Positions 1-9,359 of a stretch of 64,000 bases of DNA are shown here, one piece after another. The notes beneath the pieces are model-generated. The model made no database searches. It saw only the letters and a program-made list of their open reading frames with translations, and had not been told where the DNA came from. The stretch comes from Mucilaginibacter sp. Lineage in GTDB: Bacteria; Bacteroidota; Bacteroidia; Sphingobacteriales; Sphingobacteriaceae. The stretch spans positions 1 to 64,000 of the forward strand of contig JANXTT010000024.1 in the NCBI GenBank assembly GCA_025352225.1. The letters are read 5' to 3'. The position numbers and the translations under genes were made by a program. Numbering within the stretch: position 1 is the first letter of the stretch; each line of letters begins with the position of its first letter.

Positions 1-4
1 AACC

Positions 5-108
5 ATACCCATAAATACCCACGTCCGTTTTTGTACTTGGTACCTGATACCAACGACCTGATACAAACTAACAATACCCATAAATACCCACGTCCGTTTT
101 TGTACTTG
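5..108. repeat. Two-copy direct repeat, 35 bp identical (ATACCCATAAATACCCACGTCCGTTTTTGTACTTG), 69-bp period, followed by TACTTGATACT microrepeats
   Basis: Identical 35-mers at 5-39 and 74-108; TACTTGATACT-like units continue to about 160. Confidence 0.9.
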
Positions 109-187
109 ATACTTGATACTAGCTACTTGATACTAATTATCAGCTACTTGATACTAACTAAAACCTATCACACAAATACATATATAA

Positions 188-1519
188 ATGCCTACTATCC
201 TTATTAAGCAAGCAACCATAGTAAATGAGGGCCTGGAATATCTGGCCGACATATTAATAAAAGACGGTTTAATTGAACGTATAGCCCCAGAAATTAATCA
301 ACCCGCAGACAGGGAGATCAATGCTGAGGGTTTACACCTTTTGCCCGGCTGTATTGACGACCAGGTGCACTTTCGCGAACCGGGGTTAACCTATAAAGCT
401 GATATCTATACAGAATCGCGGGCAGCCGTAGCCGGGGGGATTACCTCGTTTATGGAGATGCCTAATACAGTGCCCAATACACTTACACAGCAACTACTGG
501 AAGATAAATACCAGATCGGGGCAAAAAAATCGCTGGCAAACTACTCCTTTTTTATGGGGGCATCAAACGATAACCTCGACGAAGTATTGCGTACCGATGC
601 CAAAAAAGTATGCGGTATAAAAGTGTTTATGGGCTCATCAACAGGGAATATGCTGGTTGATAACCGCGATACCTTAGAGCGGATATTTACAGAATCGCCC
701 ATGCTTATAGCCACGCATTGCGAGGATGAGGCCACCATAAAACATAACCTTAACCATTATAAGCAATTGCTTGGGGATAACATCCCGGTTAGGATGCACC
801 CCAAAATACGTACTACCGAAGCTTGTTACCTTTCCTCATCAATGGCGGTTGATCTGGCAAAAAAGCACGGCACCCGGTTGCATGTGCTGCATATCTCCAC
901 CGAAATTGAAACTCACCTGTTTGACAATACCATCCCCCTAAAAGATAAACGCATTACCGCCGAGGCCTGTATACATCACCTCTGGTTTAGCGATGAAGAT
1001 TATACGGATAAAGGGAACTTTATAAAGTGGAACCCGGCGGTTAAAACCGTGGCCGACCGCGCAGGTATATTAAAAGCTGTTTTAGACGGGCGCATTGATA
1101 TTATTGCTACCGACCATGCCCCGCATACCCTGGACGAAAAATTAAAACCATACCTGGAAGCACCTTCGGGCGGTCCACTGGTGCAGCATGCCCTGCCCGC
1201 CATGCTCGACTTATGCTACTACGGTAAACTAACGTTGGTACAAGTGGTAGAAAAAATGGCGCATAACCCGGCCATCTGCTTTAAAATTGAAAAACGTGGC
1301 TTTATACGCGAGGGGTATTGGGCCGACCTTGTACTGGTTAATTTAGAAAAGCCAACAACCGTAACCAAACAAAACCTTTTATACAAATGCGGCTGGAGCC
1401 CCTTTGAAGGCAAAACATTCCAATCGGCTATAACACATACCATAGTGTCGGGCAATTTGGTTTGGGCGAATGGTGCTTTTGTAAGCGATGAAAGTGGGAT
1501 GAGGTTAAGTTTTGAGTAG
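188..1519 (+). CDS. pyrC: Dihydroorotase (amidohydrolase family)
   Basis: GCIDDQVHFREPG metal-binding motif, GGITSFMEMPNT, ATDHAPHT; full length 443 aa. Confidence 0.93.
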   Translation: MPTILIKQATIVNEGLEYLADILIKDGLIERIAPEINQPADREINAEGLHLLPGCIDDQVHFREPGLTYKADIYTESRAAVAGGITSFMEMPNTVPNTLTQQLLEDKYQIGAKKSLANYSFFMGASNDNLDEVLRTDAKKVCGIKVFMGSSTGNMLVDNRDTLERIFTESPMLIATHCEDEATIKHNLNHYKQLLGDNIPVRMHPKIRTTEACYLSSSMAVDLAKKHGTRLHVLHISTEIETHLFDNTIPLKDKRITAEACIHHLWFSDEDYTDKGNFIKWNPAVKTVADRAGILKAVLDGRIDIIATDHAPHTLDEKLKPYLEAPSGGPLVQHALPAMLDLCYYGKLTLVQVVEKMAHNPAICFKIEKRGFIREGYWADLVLVNLEKPTTVTKQNLLYKCGWSPFEGKTFQSAITHTIVSGNLVWANGAFVSDESGMRLSFE

Positions 1520-1571
1520 GGGTGGAAGTATTTCATTTGGCAATTACCTTAAATAAAAATGGAAAAAATTT

Positions 1572-2027
1572 ATGAGTACCCAAACAACGAAAATTTTTAT
1601 TTATAACTTTATTTTTATAGTTATTAATATATTGTTAATTGTGTTATTCAATTTAAAAAGTAGAGATCATTGGATGTTTCAATTTCTACTTTTTATTTGG
1701 TCTTTAGGCTTAATTCTTATTTCTTTCCTTGTCAGTTATACAGTGAAAGCGTATTCCTTAACAAGAAAACTTTATTTAAATTTAATAATAACATACGCAC
1801 TAACTATTTTTCCGGTAACAGCTTTTATAGCTTTAATAAATCCTGAACATATTAGTTTTTTCAAAAAGATATTAAATTTCTACTGGGATTTAGAAAATTT
1901 TAAGTTTTTTGCAGTTCCTTATATCATAAGTGCGGTGACAACTTTAATTATTTTTTTTCGTTTTAATAAAAAACATAATTTAATAGTTAAATCACTGAAA
2001 AAATCGTCCGTTTGTAATGACGATTAA
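1572..2027 (+). CDS. Hypothetical multi-pass membrane protein
   Basis: 151-aa ORF with about 4 hydrophobic segments; locally very AT-rich. Confidence 0.6.
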   Translation: MSTQTTKIFIYNFIFIVINILLIVLFNLKSRDHWMFQFLLFIWSLGLILISFLVSYTVKAYSLTRKLYLNLIITYALTIFPVTAFIALINPEHISFFKKILNFYWDLENFKFFAVPYIISAVTTLIIFFRFNKKHNLIVKSLKKSSVCNDD

Positions 2028-2091
2028 GTTTGCATTTTTTATTCCTTTTTTATGTACTTTTGAATATTACTCCTATTAAAAACCAATTAAC

Positions 2092-2448
2092 ATGAAAAAG
2101 TATTTATTATTATCATTAGTAATGGTGCTATCATTAGCAAGCACCCAGGCGCTTACAAAACTTAAAGACGGACAATTAACCGGGTACATTGGCGATGCCA
2201 TGTGTGCCGGTAAAGGGAAAGCAAATACGGCTAAACATGCGGCTTGCGCGGCAAAATGCATTAAAGGCGGTGCAGCAGCTGTTTTGGTAGTAGGCGATAA
2301 AGTTTATAAAATAGCCAACCAGGCTAAAGCAGTAAAATTCGCAGGTAAAAAGGTAACTGTTGACGGTAAAATAACCGACGATAGTATTGAAATTGCCACT
2401 ATTACAGTAGTTAAAGAAGATAAAGAAATAAAAGAAGAAAAAGACTAA
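2092..2448 (+). CDS. Small secreted protein, Cys-containing (GYIGDAMC...HAACAAKCIKGGA)
   Basis: Signal peptide; C-x(n)-HAACxxKC motif. Confidence 0.75.
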   Translation: MKKYLLLSLVMVLSLASTQALTKLKDGQLTGYIGDAMCAGKGKANTAKHAACAAKCIKGGAAAVLVVGDKVYKIANQAKAVKFAGKKVTVDGKITDDSIEIATITVVKEDKEIKEEKD

Positions 2449-2469
2449 CGCCCAGGATTTGTTTCTGTT

Positions 2470-2500
2470 AAAACCCGGTTTATTGCAAAGGCCGGGTTTT
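2470..2500. terminator. Bidirectional hairpin between convergent genes
   Basis: AAAACCCGG...CCGGGTTTT stem at 2470-2478/2492-2500. Confidence 0.8.
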
Positions 2501-2518
2501 AAATGGTTTGCAAATAAT

Positions 2519-3124
2519 CTATTTCCACCTGATGGAGCAACCTATAGCCTTGGTGCTTGTTGTTAAAATGGCTTTACCACTTAGCAACGCATTAACCGCT
2601 GCCTGTACATAATTGGTACGATTAGGGTTTGTGCCTTCGGTATCATTATCAATAGCGCCTATGTATTTAACAACGTTACCCTTGTCTGTTTTTTGGAGTA
2701 CATAAACATTAGGAGTGGCTCTGGCACCGTAAGCCCGGGTAACGTTCTGGGCTTCGTCTATGGCATATGGAAAAGTATACTTCATATCAGTGGCCCGTTT
2801 CTTCATATTGTCAAATGAATCTTCGGGGATACTTACCGGGTCGTTAGGGCTGATAGCTATAACAGGATAGCCTTTGGTGGCGTACATTTTATCCAGGCCC
2901 ATAATACGGGTTTCGTAAGCTTTGGCATAGGGGCAATGGTTACAGGTAAACACCACAATATATCCCTTTGCCAATTTGTAGTTGGATAATGATACCGTTT
3001 TACCATCCACATTTTTAAGTTTAAAATCAATGGCGATATCACCAACTTTATATCCCGGAGCGCCGCCTTTAAACGCAAACAATCCGGTAACGGTTAATAT
3101 TAAAACTGCGAATACGTTTTTCAT
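2519..3124 (-). CDS. Thioredoxin-like/AhpC-TSA (redoxin) family protein, exported
   Basis: Signal peptide, VVFTCNHCPYAKAYE, thioredoxin fold pattern. Confidence 0.85.
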   Translation of the reverse strand: MKNVFAVLILTVTGLFAFKGGAPGYKVGDIAIDFKLKNVDGKTVSLSNYKLAKGYIVVFTCNHCPYAKAYETRIMGLDKMYATKGYPVIAISPNDPVSIPEDSFDNMKKRATDMKYTFPYAIDEAQNVTRAYGARATPNVYVLQKTDKGNVVKYIGAIDNDTEGTNPNRTNYVQAAVNALLSGKAILTTSTKAIGCSIRWK

Positions 3125-3132
3125 GGTAGTTA

Positions 3133-3621
3133 TTATTTATTGGTTTGGTAAATTTGGTTAAGCTCGGCGTAAGTAAGTTCATGCTCATAAAACTTGCGAA
3201 TATGCTTTTTAGCGTTAATTACCAGCGTAGCAGGTAAGGCACCGCTCCAGCTTTTATCAACCTGATCAATAAACTCCTGTTCGTTAGTTTTATCGGCCAA
3301 AAACACATCTACAGCCATTTTATGTTTAATTACAAAGGGGATAACCGCGCTTTTTAGCTTTGATTTAAAATCCATGCTCACTAACAGCACTTTAAGCGGC
3401 TGGTCGTTATAAGCGGCCTGTAACTTATCAAAATTAGGCAGTTCTTTTACACATGGCCCGCACCAGGTGGCCCAAAAGTTAACCACATATACGGTATCCT
3501 GGTTCTCAATGCGTTTGTTGAGTTGGGCCATAGTAATCAGGTTAACGGTTTTTGTTTGGGCATGCAAACTATAACATACCGTTAACAATAAAATGGCAAA
3601 CATTGATTTCATAATATTCAA
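3133..3621 (-). CDS. TlpA-like thiol-disulfide oxidoreductase
   Basis: Signal peptide, NFWATWCGPCVKELP motif. Confidence 0.9.
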   Translation of the reverse strand: MNIMKSMFAILLLTVCYSLHAQTKTVNLITMAQLNKRIENQDTVYVVNFWATWCGPCVKELPNFDKLQAAYNDQPLKVLLVSMDFKSKLKSAVIPFVIKHKMAVDVFLADKTNEQEFIDQVDKSWSGALPATLVINAKKHIRKFYEHELTYAELNQIYQTNK

Positions 3622-3671
3622 TTTAGTATAAAACGTATTAAAGGTTTATTTATGATAAGCCATTAAAATAC

Positions 3672-4415
3672 CTACCTGCCACCCATTAGCTCATCAACCA
3701 GTTTAGGCACGCCAACCGTTGCTGTAGCTTCTATTTTGGTGAGGTTACCCACATTGTTTATTGCCGGTATTTTAGGGTCGATAACGTATTTAGTAACCTG
3801 TTTTGGTACAAAATTAATCAGGCCCGATGCCGGGTACACCGCCAGCGAGGTACCAATCAGGATAAACAAATCGGCCATGCTGCAAATGCCGGCGGCAGGC
3901 TCTATCATGGGCACGGGTTCGCCAAACCATACCACATGGGGCCTTAACGGCGATCCTAGTTTGCATACCTTATCCATACCCAGTTCCCAACCGATAATGG
4001 GGTAAGTAAGCTTGGCCCGTTTACTTGATTGCGAACGGGTAATAATACCATGCAGATGCACTACGTCTGTAGATCCTGCCCGCTCATGCAGATCGTCAAT
4101 ATTTTGGGTAATAATAATTACCTTATACCGTTCCTCCAGCTTTGCCAGGGCCAAATGGGCGGCGTTTGGCTGAGCCGCTAACACAGCTTTGCGCCGTTGG
4201 TTATAAAAATCCTGCACCAGTTTAGGGTTGCGCTCCCAGGCTTCGGGGGTGGCTACGTCTTCGATGTTATAGCCTTCCCAAAGGCCATCACTATCCCGAA
4301 AGGTTTGCAAGCCACTTTCCGCGCTGATGCCTGCCCCGGTTAACACTACAACAGTTAGCTTCCCATCAGGCTGAAGGGGCACGTTTTGATCTGCATACTT
4401 GTTTTCTTCTTCCAT
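3672..4415 (-). CDS. cobB: NAD-dependent protein deacylase, Sir2 family
   Basis: GAGISAESGLQTFRD, TQNIDDLHERAG, VHLHG, GTSLAVYPA motifs. Confidence 0.92.
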   Translation of the reverse strand: MEEENKYADQNVPLQPDGKLTVVVLTGAGISAESGLQTFRDSDGLWEGYNIEDVATPEAWERNPKLVQDFYNQRRKAVLAAQPNAAHLALAKLEERYKVIIITQNIDDLHERAGSTDVVHLHGIITRSQSSKRAKLTYPIIGWELGMDKVCKLGSPLRPHVVWFGEPVPMIEPAAGICSMADLFILIGTSLAVYPASGLINFVPKQVTKYVIDPKIPAINNVGNLTKIEATATVGVPKLVDELMGGR

Positions 4416-4450
4416 AGATCGGTTGTTGGTTCAACTTATATTCACTTTAA

Positions 4451-4981
4451 CTATTTCTCCGCTCTTAGCGGGTTGGCGGGCAATTCCAAAGGTAAGCCCG
4501 AAACCATAAAAATAGCTTTATCTGCCCGTTGTGCAATATACTGATTGATCCAGCCTTGCAGGTCGGCAAACTTTCTGCCAATTTCAGTATCGGCGTGCAT
4601 ACCCATCCCAATCTCGTTAGATATGATAATCCAGGTGGCATCAATAGCGGCCAGTTTATCAAACTCCACTTTAATACGGGCCAGGGTATCGTCCACCTCC
4701 GTATATTTTGTATCGGCAAAAAAGTTGGTGAGCCATAGGGTAACGCAATCAAGCACCACAACCCTGCCTTGTACTGCCATTGCCGATGGGTAGCGTTCTT
4801 CCTCCATGTTTTCCCAACGCTCATCTCTGTCTTGCTGATGGCGTTTTATGCGCTGCTCAAAGTCGGCGTCCCATTTACGGGCCGTAGCCAGGTAAACCGG
4901 GTTATCACTTAAACCCAGCGCCAGCTTTTGTGCATAACTGCTCTTGCCCGATCGGGTGCCGCCCGTAATGTAGTAAATCAT
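4451..4981 (-). CDS. cobU: Bifunctional adenosylcobinamide kinase/adenosylcobinamide-phosphate guanylyltransferase
   Basis: GGTRSGKSSYAQ P-loop, VYLATA, RHQQDR, LDCVTLWL, SNEIGMG motifs. Confidence 0.92.
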   Translation of the reverse strand: MIYYITGGTRSGKSSYAQKLALGLSDNPVYLATARKWDADFEQRIKRHQQDRDERWENMEEERYPSAMAVQGRVVVLDCVTLWLTNFFADTKYTEVDDTLARIKVEFDKLAAIDATWIIISNEIGMGMHADTEIGRKFADLQGWINQYIAQRADKAIFMVSGLPLELPANPLRAEK

Positions 4982-5038
4982 AATGCCTTTATCCCCTTAT
5001 GGGGAAATTAATGTGCTTTATAAAATCAAATATGTCAC

Positions 5039-5066
5039 AAAAAAAGCGATGAGATCATCATCGCTT
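5039..5066 (-). terminator. Rho-independent-type terminator downstream of the DUF6580-like gene
   Basis: Stem GCGATGA/TCATCGC (5046-5052/5058-5064) followed on the minus strand by T7 (5045-5039). Confidence 0.8.
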
Positions 5067-5086
5067 TTAGTTTTAATACCTTGTTA

Positions 5087-5665
5087 TTAAACCGCTAGTT
5101 CTTTATTGGTTCGCAGTATAGTGTATTTACTTTTAGCCAGTTCAAACCCTCCAAATAGCATTGCGCTAAATACCAGGTTACCTAATAACATGTTCTTTTC
5201 AAATGGGATAGCAGCAATCAATGATTGACCGTAGCCTATCAAACTTTTAGAATACATGGTACCATGCAACCATGGGTCAATATCGGTTATTAACCAATGC
5301 ACCGCTACGGATGCGAACGATGCAACTACAACACTGCCTACATTTACCTTTTTTAGTAACGAGCCAATTAATACCATAATTGCAAAAGCGGCGTATACCC
5401 ATAATGCACCGCTGTAAAACAGCATGAGTTTGTTAAAGTAAATATAGTCTACCACTACATCGCTAATAAAAAGCGTCATTAAAGGCACTAAGTAGGCTTT
5501 CCATTTATCAGAAAAATAGGCACCTCCAAACATGGCTATGGCACCAATTGGTGTAAAGTTACCCCAGCCCGTTAGGTGGTCAATATTAATTAAACGTGTT
5601 GCGGCAGCACCAACGATCATTAAAATGAGTATGCTGTTGCGGATATTTATTTTTTGTAATGACAT
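5087..5665 (-). CDS. Multi-pass membrane protein, DUF6580/ECF-S-like putative transporter
   Basis: About 5-6 TM segments, RLINI...GNFTPIGAIAMFGGAYF; lies next to a riboswitch-led TonB receptor. Confidence 0.75.
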   Translation of the reverse strand: MSLQKINIRNSILILMIVGAAATRLINIDHLTGWGNFTPIGAIAMFGGAYFSDKWKAYLVPLMTLFISDVVVDYIYFNKLMLFYSGALWVYAAFAIMVLIGSLLKKVNVGSVVVASFASVAVHWLITDIDPWLHGTMYSKSLIGYGQSLIAAIPFEKNMLLGNLVFSAMLFGGFELAKSKYTILRTNKELAV

Positions 5666-5735
5666 AACTTTTATTGTTGATGTAAAATTACCTAAATGTT
5701 AGTTAATATTAAAACTTATCTATAGCGTTTTGCTT

Positions 5736-7685
5736 TTAGTTAAATATATATTTAATGCCTCCAAATACATTAAAACCGCGTGTGTTGTAGCCTATCCAGT
5801 CAACATATTTTTCGTTAAACAGATTTTTAATGTCAAAATAAATATTGAACTTTTTTGTTGCCTGCAGTTGTAAGTGGGCATCCACCAAATTATACTGCGG
5901 TAAACCTTCAACTCTCACATACGGTGCAACGCCCAAAAAATGTATGTCGCTTCTATCGCCGGTGTATTTATAATTCAATCCTATTGATAACGCTTTTACC
6001 GGCTGACAAGATACGCTTGCCCCGTAGGTATTTTTAGGGCGGCGAAGTAATACATTCGTTTCTGCACCATTGGCATTTGTTTGCTTACCCACTACATATG
6101 CTGCAAAGGCAGAGAAAGATACATCTGCAAGCTTTAAATTAAGTTCGCTTTCAAATCCTTTATCGTCTTCAAAGCTTCCGTTTTGGTAATGAGATGCAAA
6201 AGTGGTTGGGTCGGTATAGAAATAAATTACATCGCTGGTTTTTCTCTTATAAAATTCGGTATTGATAGATAGTATGTTTTGAATTATCTGGAGGTCAAAG
6301 CCAACTTCGTACGATGTTGTAGTTTCGGGCTTTAAATCTATCGTTCCATATTGCGAAAACAACTGGTAGAGGGATGGTGCTTTAAAAGCCGAGGCCATAC
6401 TTGCAAAAATCTTGTACCTACCGTCAAACAGAATTGATGGGTTTATAGTGTAGGTAAAGTTGTCGCCATATTTGGTATGGTGGTTATAGCGGCCACCTAG
6501 TTCCATGTGAAATAAATCCGACTTGAAAAACAGCGAACTGTACGCGCTTGTAATGCTATTAGAGCTTTTAATGGCGGGCGCGTTTGGTGAATAGGTATCC
6601 ACATATAATTGATCTGCATAGCTATATTTAAAGTCGCCACCACTGGTAATGTCAAAATAATCACCAAAATTATAGTTAACAACGCTCTCAATATTAGTTA
6701 TTCGGCCAAGGTTTTTACTTGTAAAATAGTACTTACTGTCAGAACCTGTCTTTGTAAAATTATTCGAAACATTGTTTTGTGATGCGTTTAAAACAAATGT
6801 CCCTTTTGGTAATACAACTTTAGCACCTAAGCCACCAAATAAAAAGGTACGGTCAAACGTGTAGTCGTGCGCATCATTAAATGAGCCATTGTCAGAATCT
6901 CCTGCATTATTGGTGGCCTGAACATTGGCATTGAACACCAGCTTTTGCGATACCGGCGTATTAAAGTTTGCACTGATTGATTTTTGCCTGAAGCCGTTCG
7001 GCGAGAATGTATTATTGCCAGAAGGATCGGCGGCGGTTGAAAACCCGCGCGAATTTGTGCCCGAAAGGGTGATTGCCACCCCGGTGTTATTAATTTGCCC
7101 GTTTAACCCTAACGCACCCTGGTACGTTTCATAACTTCCGGCACCTAGTTGCAGGGTGCCTGCTAATGCTTGTTTTAATGCTTTTTTAGTGATGATATTG
7201 ATTACACCGGCAACCGCGTCAGACCCATACAAGGTTGAATTACTTCCGCGCAATATCTCAATCCGTTCTATCTGATCCGTAGGAAATGCGTTAAGATCAT
7301 AAGCCCCTCCAATTGAAGATGCATCGTTCACCGGAAACCCATCTATTAAAATCAATGTGTTACCCGAGTTGGCCCCTCTGATATATACATCAGAACTTAC
7401 ACCCCGGTTATTTTCAGCTCCGGAAAACGTTATCCCGGGCACTGTATTCAACAGTGCCGGCACTGTTTTTCCTTGCGATTGATTAATTTGCTCACTTGTA
7501 ATAACGGTTACTACCCGGCCTATGTCCGATAGTTTTTTTTGCGATCGGGTAGCAGTAACTACAACTTCGTTCAAGTTTTTAACTGTGTCTTGTTTTTTTG
7601 CGCTTTGCGCTCGGCCCGCATTTACCTGCAGTGCCAGTTGTGCAAACCCCAGGCTTGCCGCAACTACTAAATGTTTTTTTTTCAT
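5736..7685 (-). CDS. TonB-dependent receptor, BtuB-like (vitamin B12)
   Basis: Signal peptide, plug domain (NEVVVTATRSQKK, IERIEILRGSNSTLYGSDAVAGVINIITKK), C-terminal barrel ending in F; ATG at 7685 preferred over 7712. Confidence 0.9.
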   Translation of the reverse strand: MKKKHLVVAASLGFAQLALQVNAGRAQSAKKQDTVKNLNEVVVTATRSQKKLSDIGRVVTVITSEQINQSQGKTVPALLNTVPGITFSGAENNRGVSSDVYIRGANSGNTLILIDGFPVNDASSIGGAYDLNAFPTDQIERIEILRGSNSTLYGSDAVAGVINIITKKALKQALAGTLQLGAGSYETYQGALGLNGQINNTGVAITLSGTNSRGFSTAADPSGNNTFSPNGFRQKSISANFNTPVSQKLVFNANVQATNNAGDSDNGSFNDAHDYTFDRTFLFGGLGAKVVLPKGTFVLNASQNNVSNNFTKTGSDSKYYFTSKNLGRITNIESVVNYNFGDYFDITSGGDFKYSYADQLYVDTYSPNAPAIKSSNSITSAYSSLFFKSDLFHMELGGRYNHHTKYGDNFTYTINPSILFDGRYKIFASMASAFKAPSLYQLFSQYGTIDLKPETTTSYEVGFDLQIIQNILSINTEFYKRKTSDVIYFYTDPTTFASHYQNGSFEDDKGFESELNLKLADVSFSAFAAYVVGKQTNANGAETNVLLRRPKNTYGASVSCQPVKALSIGLNYKYTGDRSDIHFLGVAPYVRVEGLPQYNLVDAHLQLQATKKFNIYFDIKNLFNEKYVDWIGYNTRGFNVFGGIKYIFN

Positions 7686-7804
7686 GTTGTTGTGAGTTTT
7701 AGCCCACAGCATACAGAAATGAAGAGTTTGGAATGGAACAACCCCGACGGTAAGGCATTCACACTCATGCTTCTATCCCCGAAAGCTATGAATAATATAA
7801 TGCT

Positions 7805-7997
7805 TATGGCAGGTCTTCTGGCTCGTCCTGGCGTTGAAGTCTTCCCATCTGTTACCAAATAGTGACTTTGTTATTCAACTAGGCTTTTTACTTTTTAAAG
7901 TTACAAACCCGGACTTACAGCTGCGGGACAGCTCCGGATTTACACCGGATTCCCTTTTAATCTCTTCGCTAAAGCGAAAAAAACCGAAAGCGGTGCA
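7805..7997 (-). ncRNA. Cobalamin (B12/adenosylcobalamin) riboswitch
   Basis: Minus strand contains GGGAATCCGGTGTAAATCCGGAGCTGTCCCGCAGCTGTAA (B12-box region) and terminal GCCAGAAGACCTGCC (7822-7808), upstream of the TonB receptor. Confidence 0.95.
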
Positions 7998-8168
7998 AAA
8001 GTAGCATAAGTTATAACAATACGAAAGTTGCCCTGGTGTTTAATTATTACTAAGCATATTTACGAGGCTAAGCCATTAGCTCAGGTGATAAATATTTTCA
8101 TTGAAAGAAAACCAATTGGCCTGTTTTAGGTTGTTATTGATACATTACCATTAGAAAAAAACATTGTT

Positions 8169-8918
8169 ATGGCAACAACAAAATTGCATAAACCTCAGTT
8201 TCCTGATCTTACAGATAACAGGCAACCCATTAATATAGAACTACCCGAACGCCTTGCTTCAGTTGCGTTGGGTACTAAAATGGCATTCTCCGGGCTTTTT
8301 AGGTTATTTAAGAGCCCTTTGCTTAGTGTAATAAAGGTGTTTGCCGGTGGGTACCTGGTACAACGCGGCGTTACGGGCCATTGCGAAGTTTATGCCAAGA
8401 TTGGCAAAACAACCATCGATCCGGTTAACGTGAATATCAGATATACTTTTACTGTTAATCGCCAGCGTCAGGATGTGTACGATTTTTGGCGCAAGCTGGA
8501 AAACCTGCCATTATTTATGAGCCACTTGGAAAACATAGAGGCTATTGATAATATCCGCTCGCACTGGGAGGCTAAAATACCCGGCAACATTGGTAACATA
8601 AGCTGGGATGCCGAAATTGTGAAAGATGAGCCCGGTTATTTTATTGGCTGGCAATCGTTACCGGGATCAACTATTGATAATGCCGGTAAAGTTGAATTTG
8701 AGGATGCTCCCGGCTATCAGGGTACTATAGTTAAGGTAGTTATCAGCTACCTGCCACCTGCGGGCGGTTTTGGCGCAGGCATTGCCAAACTACTTAATCC
8801 ATTATTTGAAAAAGTAGTGCGCGAAGATGTACTGAACTTCAAAAACTATATCGAAGCCATTCCAGATCAAAATACCGAAGCAGAAATAACGATCATCACT
8901 ATAGATACAGATATGTAG
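8169..8918 (+). CDS. DUF2892-like N-terminus plus SRPBCC/cyclase-dehydrase-like protein
   Basis: ERLASVALGTKMAFSGLFRLFKSPLLSVIKVFAGGYLVQRGVTGHC, then SRPBCC-like VYDFWRKLENLPLFMSHLENIE. Confidence 0.75.
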   Translation: MATTKLHKPQFPDLTDNRQPINIELPERLASVALGTKMAFSGLFRLFKSPLLSVIKVFAGGYLVQRGVTGHCEVYAKIGKTTIDPVNVNIRYTFTVNRQRQDVYDFWRKLENLPLFMSHLENIEAIDNIRSHWEAKIPGNIGNISWDAEIVKDEPGYFIGWQSLPGSTIDNAGKVEFEDAPGYQGTIVKVVISYLPPAGGFGAGIAKLLNPLFEKVVREDVLNFKNYIEAIPDQNTEAEITIITIDTDM

Positions 8919-9041
8919 GCATAGCCGGCGATTATAAATAATGGTCATTAAATATCGCATTGCTATGTTTAATTGACCATTTCCTTTTTTTTATACTGAC
9001 AACCAATCAACTTGTAAAAGCTACCAAATAAAAACCATCCT

Positions 9042-9359
9042 ATGTCTTTTGATCAATACCACGAACCTGTAAATGAATTATCCGACGAAACCAGAACGTT
9101 TGCCCGAATGATCGTCTCGCTTACCGAAGAAGCTGAAGCTATTAACTGGTACGAGCAACGCATATCGGTAGAAAAAGACCCTGATGCTAAAGCCATTATG
9201 CAAAATGCGCAAAACGAAGAGTTTAAACATTTTGGTATGGACCTGGAGTTTCTGCTCCGCAAAAAACCAATATGGCAAAAAACATTAAAAGCAATCCTGT
9301 TCACCTCAGGTGATATTGTTAAGCTGGGCGAAAAAGGCGAACACGAGGCTGAGGGTTAA
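9042..9359 (+). CDS. Encapsulated-ferritin-like (EncFtn) family protein
   Basis: SLTEEAEAINWYEQRI...DPDAKAIMQNAQNEEFKHFGMDLEFLLRK...ILFTSGDI matches the EncFtn pattern (ELEAVDWYxQR...DEEKEHAAMxLEWLRR...LFTEGPI), with E and ExxH ligands kept. Confidence 0.8.
   Translation: MSFDQYHEPVNELSDETRTFARMIVSLTEEAEAINWYEQRISVEKDPDAKAIMQNAQNEEFKHFGMDLEFLLRKKPIWQKTLKAILFTSGDIVKLGEKGEHEAEG

Noticed and set aside
5-108. Possible CRISPR array start
   Set aside because: Only two copies, with AT-rich tandem-like sequence between them and no cas genes; better explained as a local duplication.
4465-4824. 119-aa minus-strand ORF in another frame of cobU
   Set aside because: Out-of-frame overlap with a well-supported CobU.
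7671-7862. 63-aa plus-strand ORF
   Set aside because: It overlaps the cobalamin riboswitch and the antisense of the TonB receptor start; no protein-like motif.
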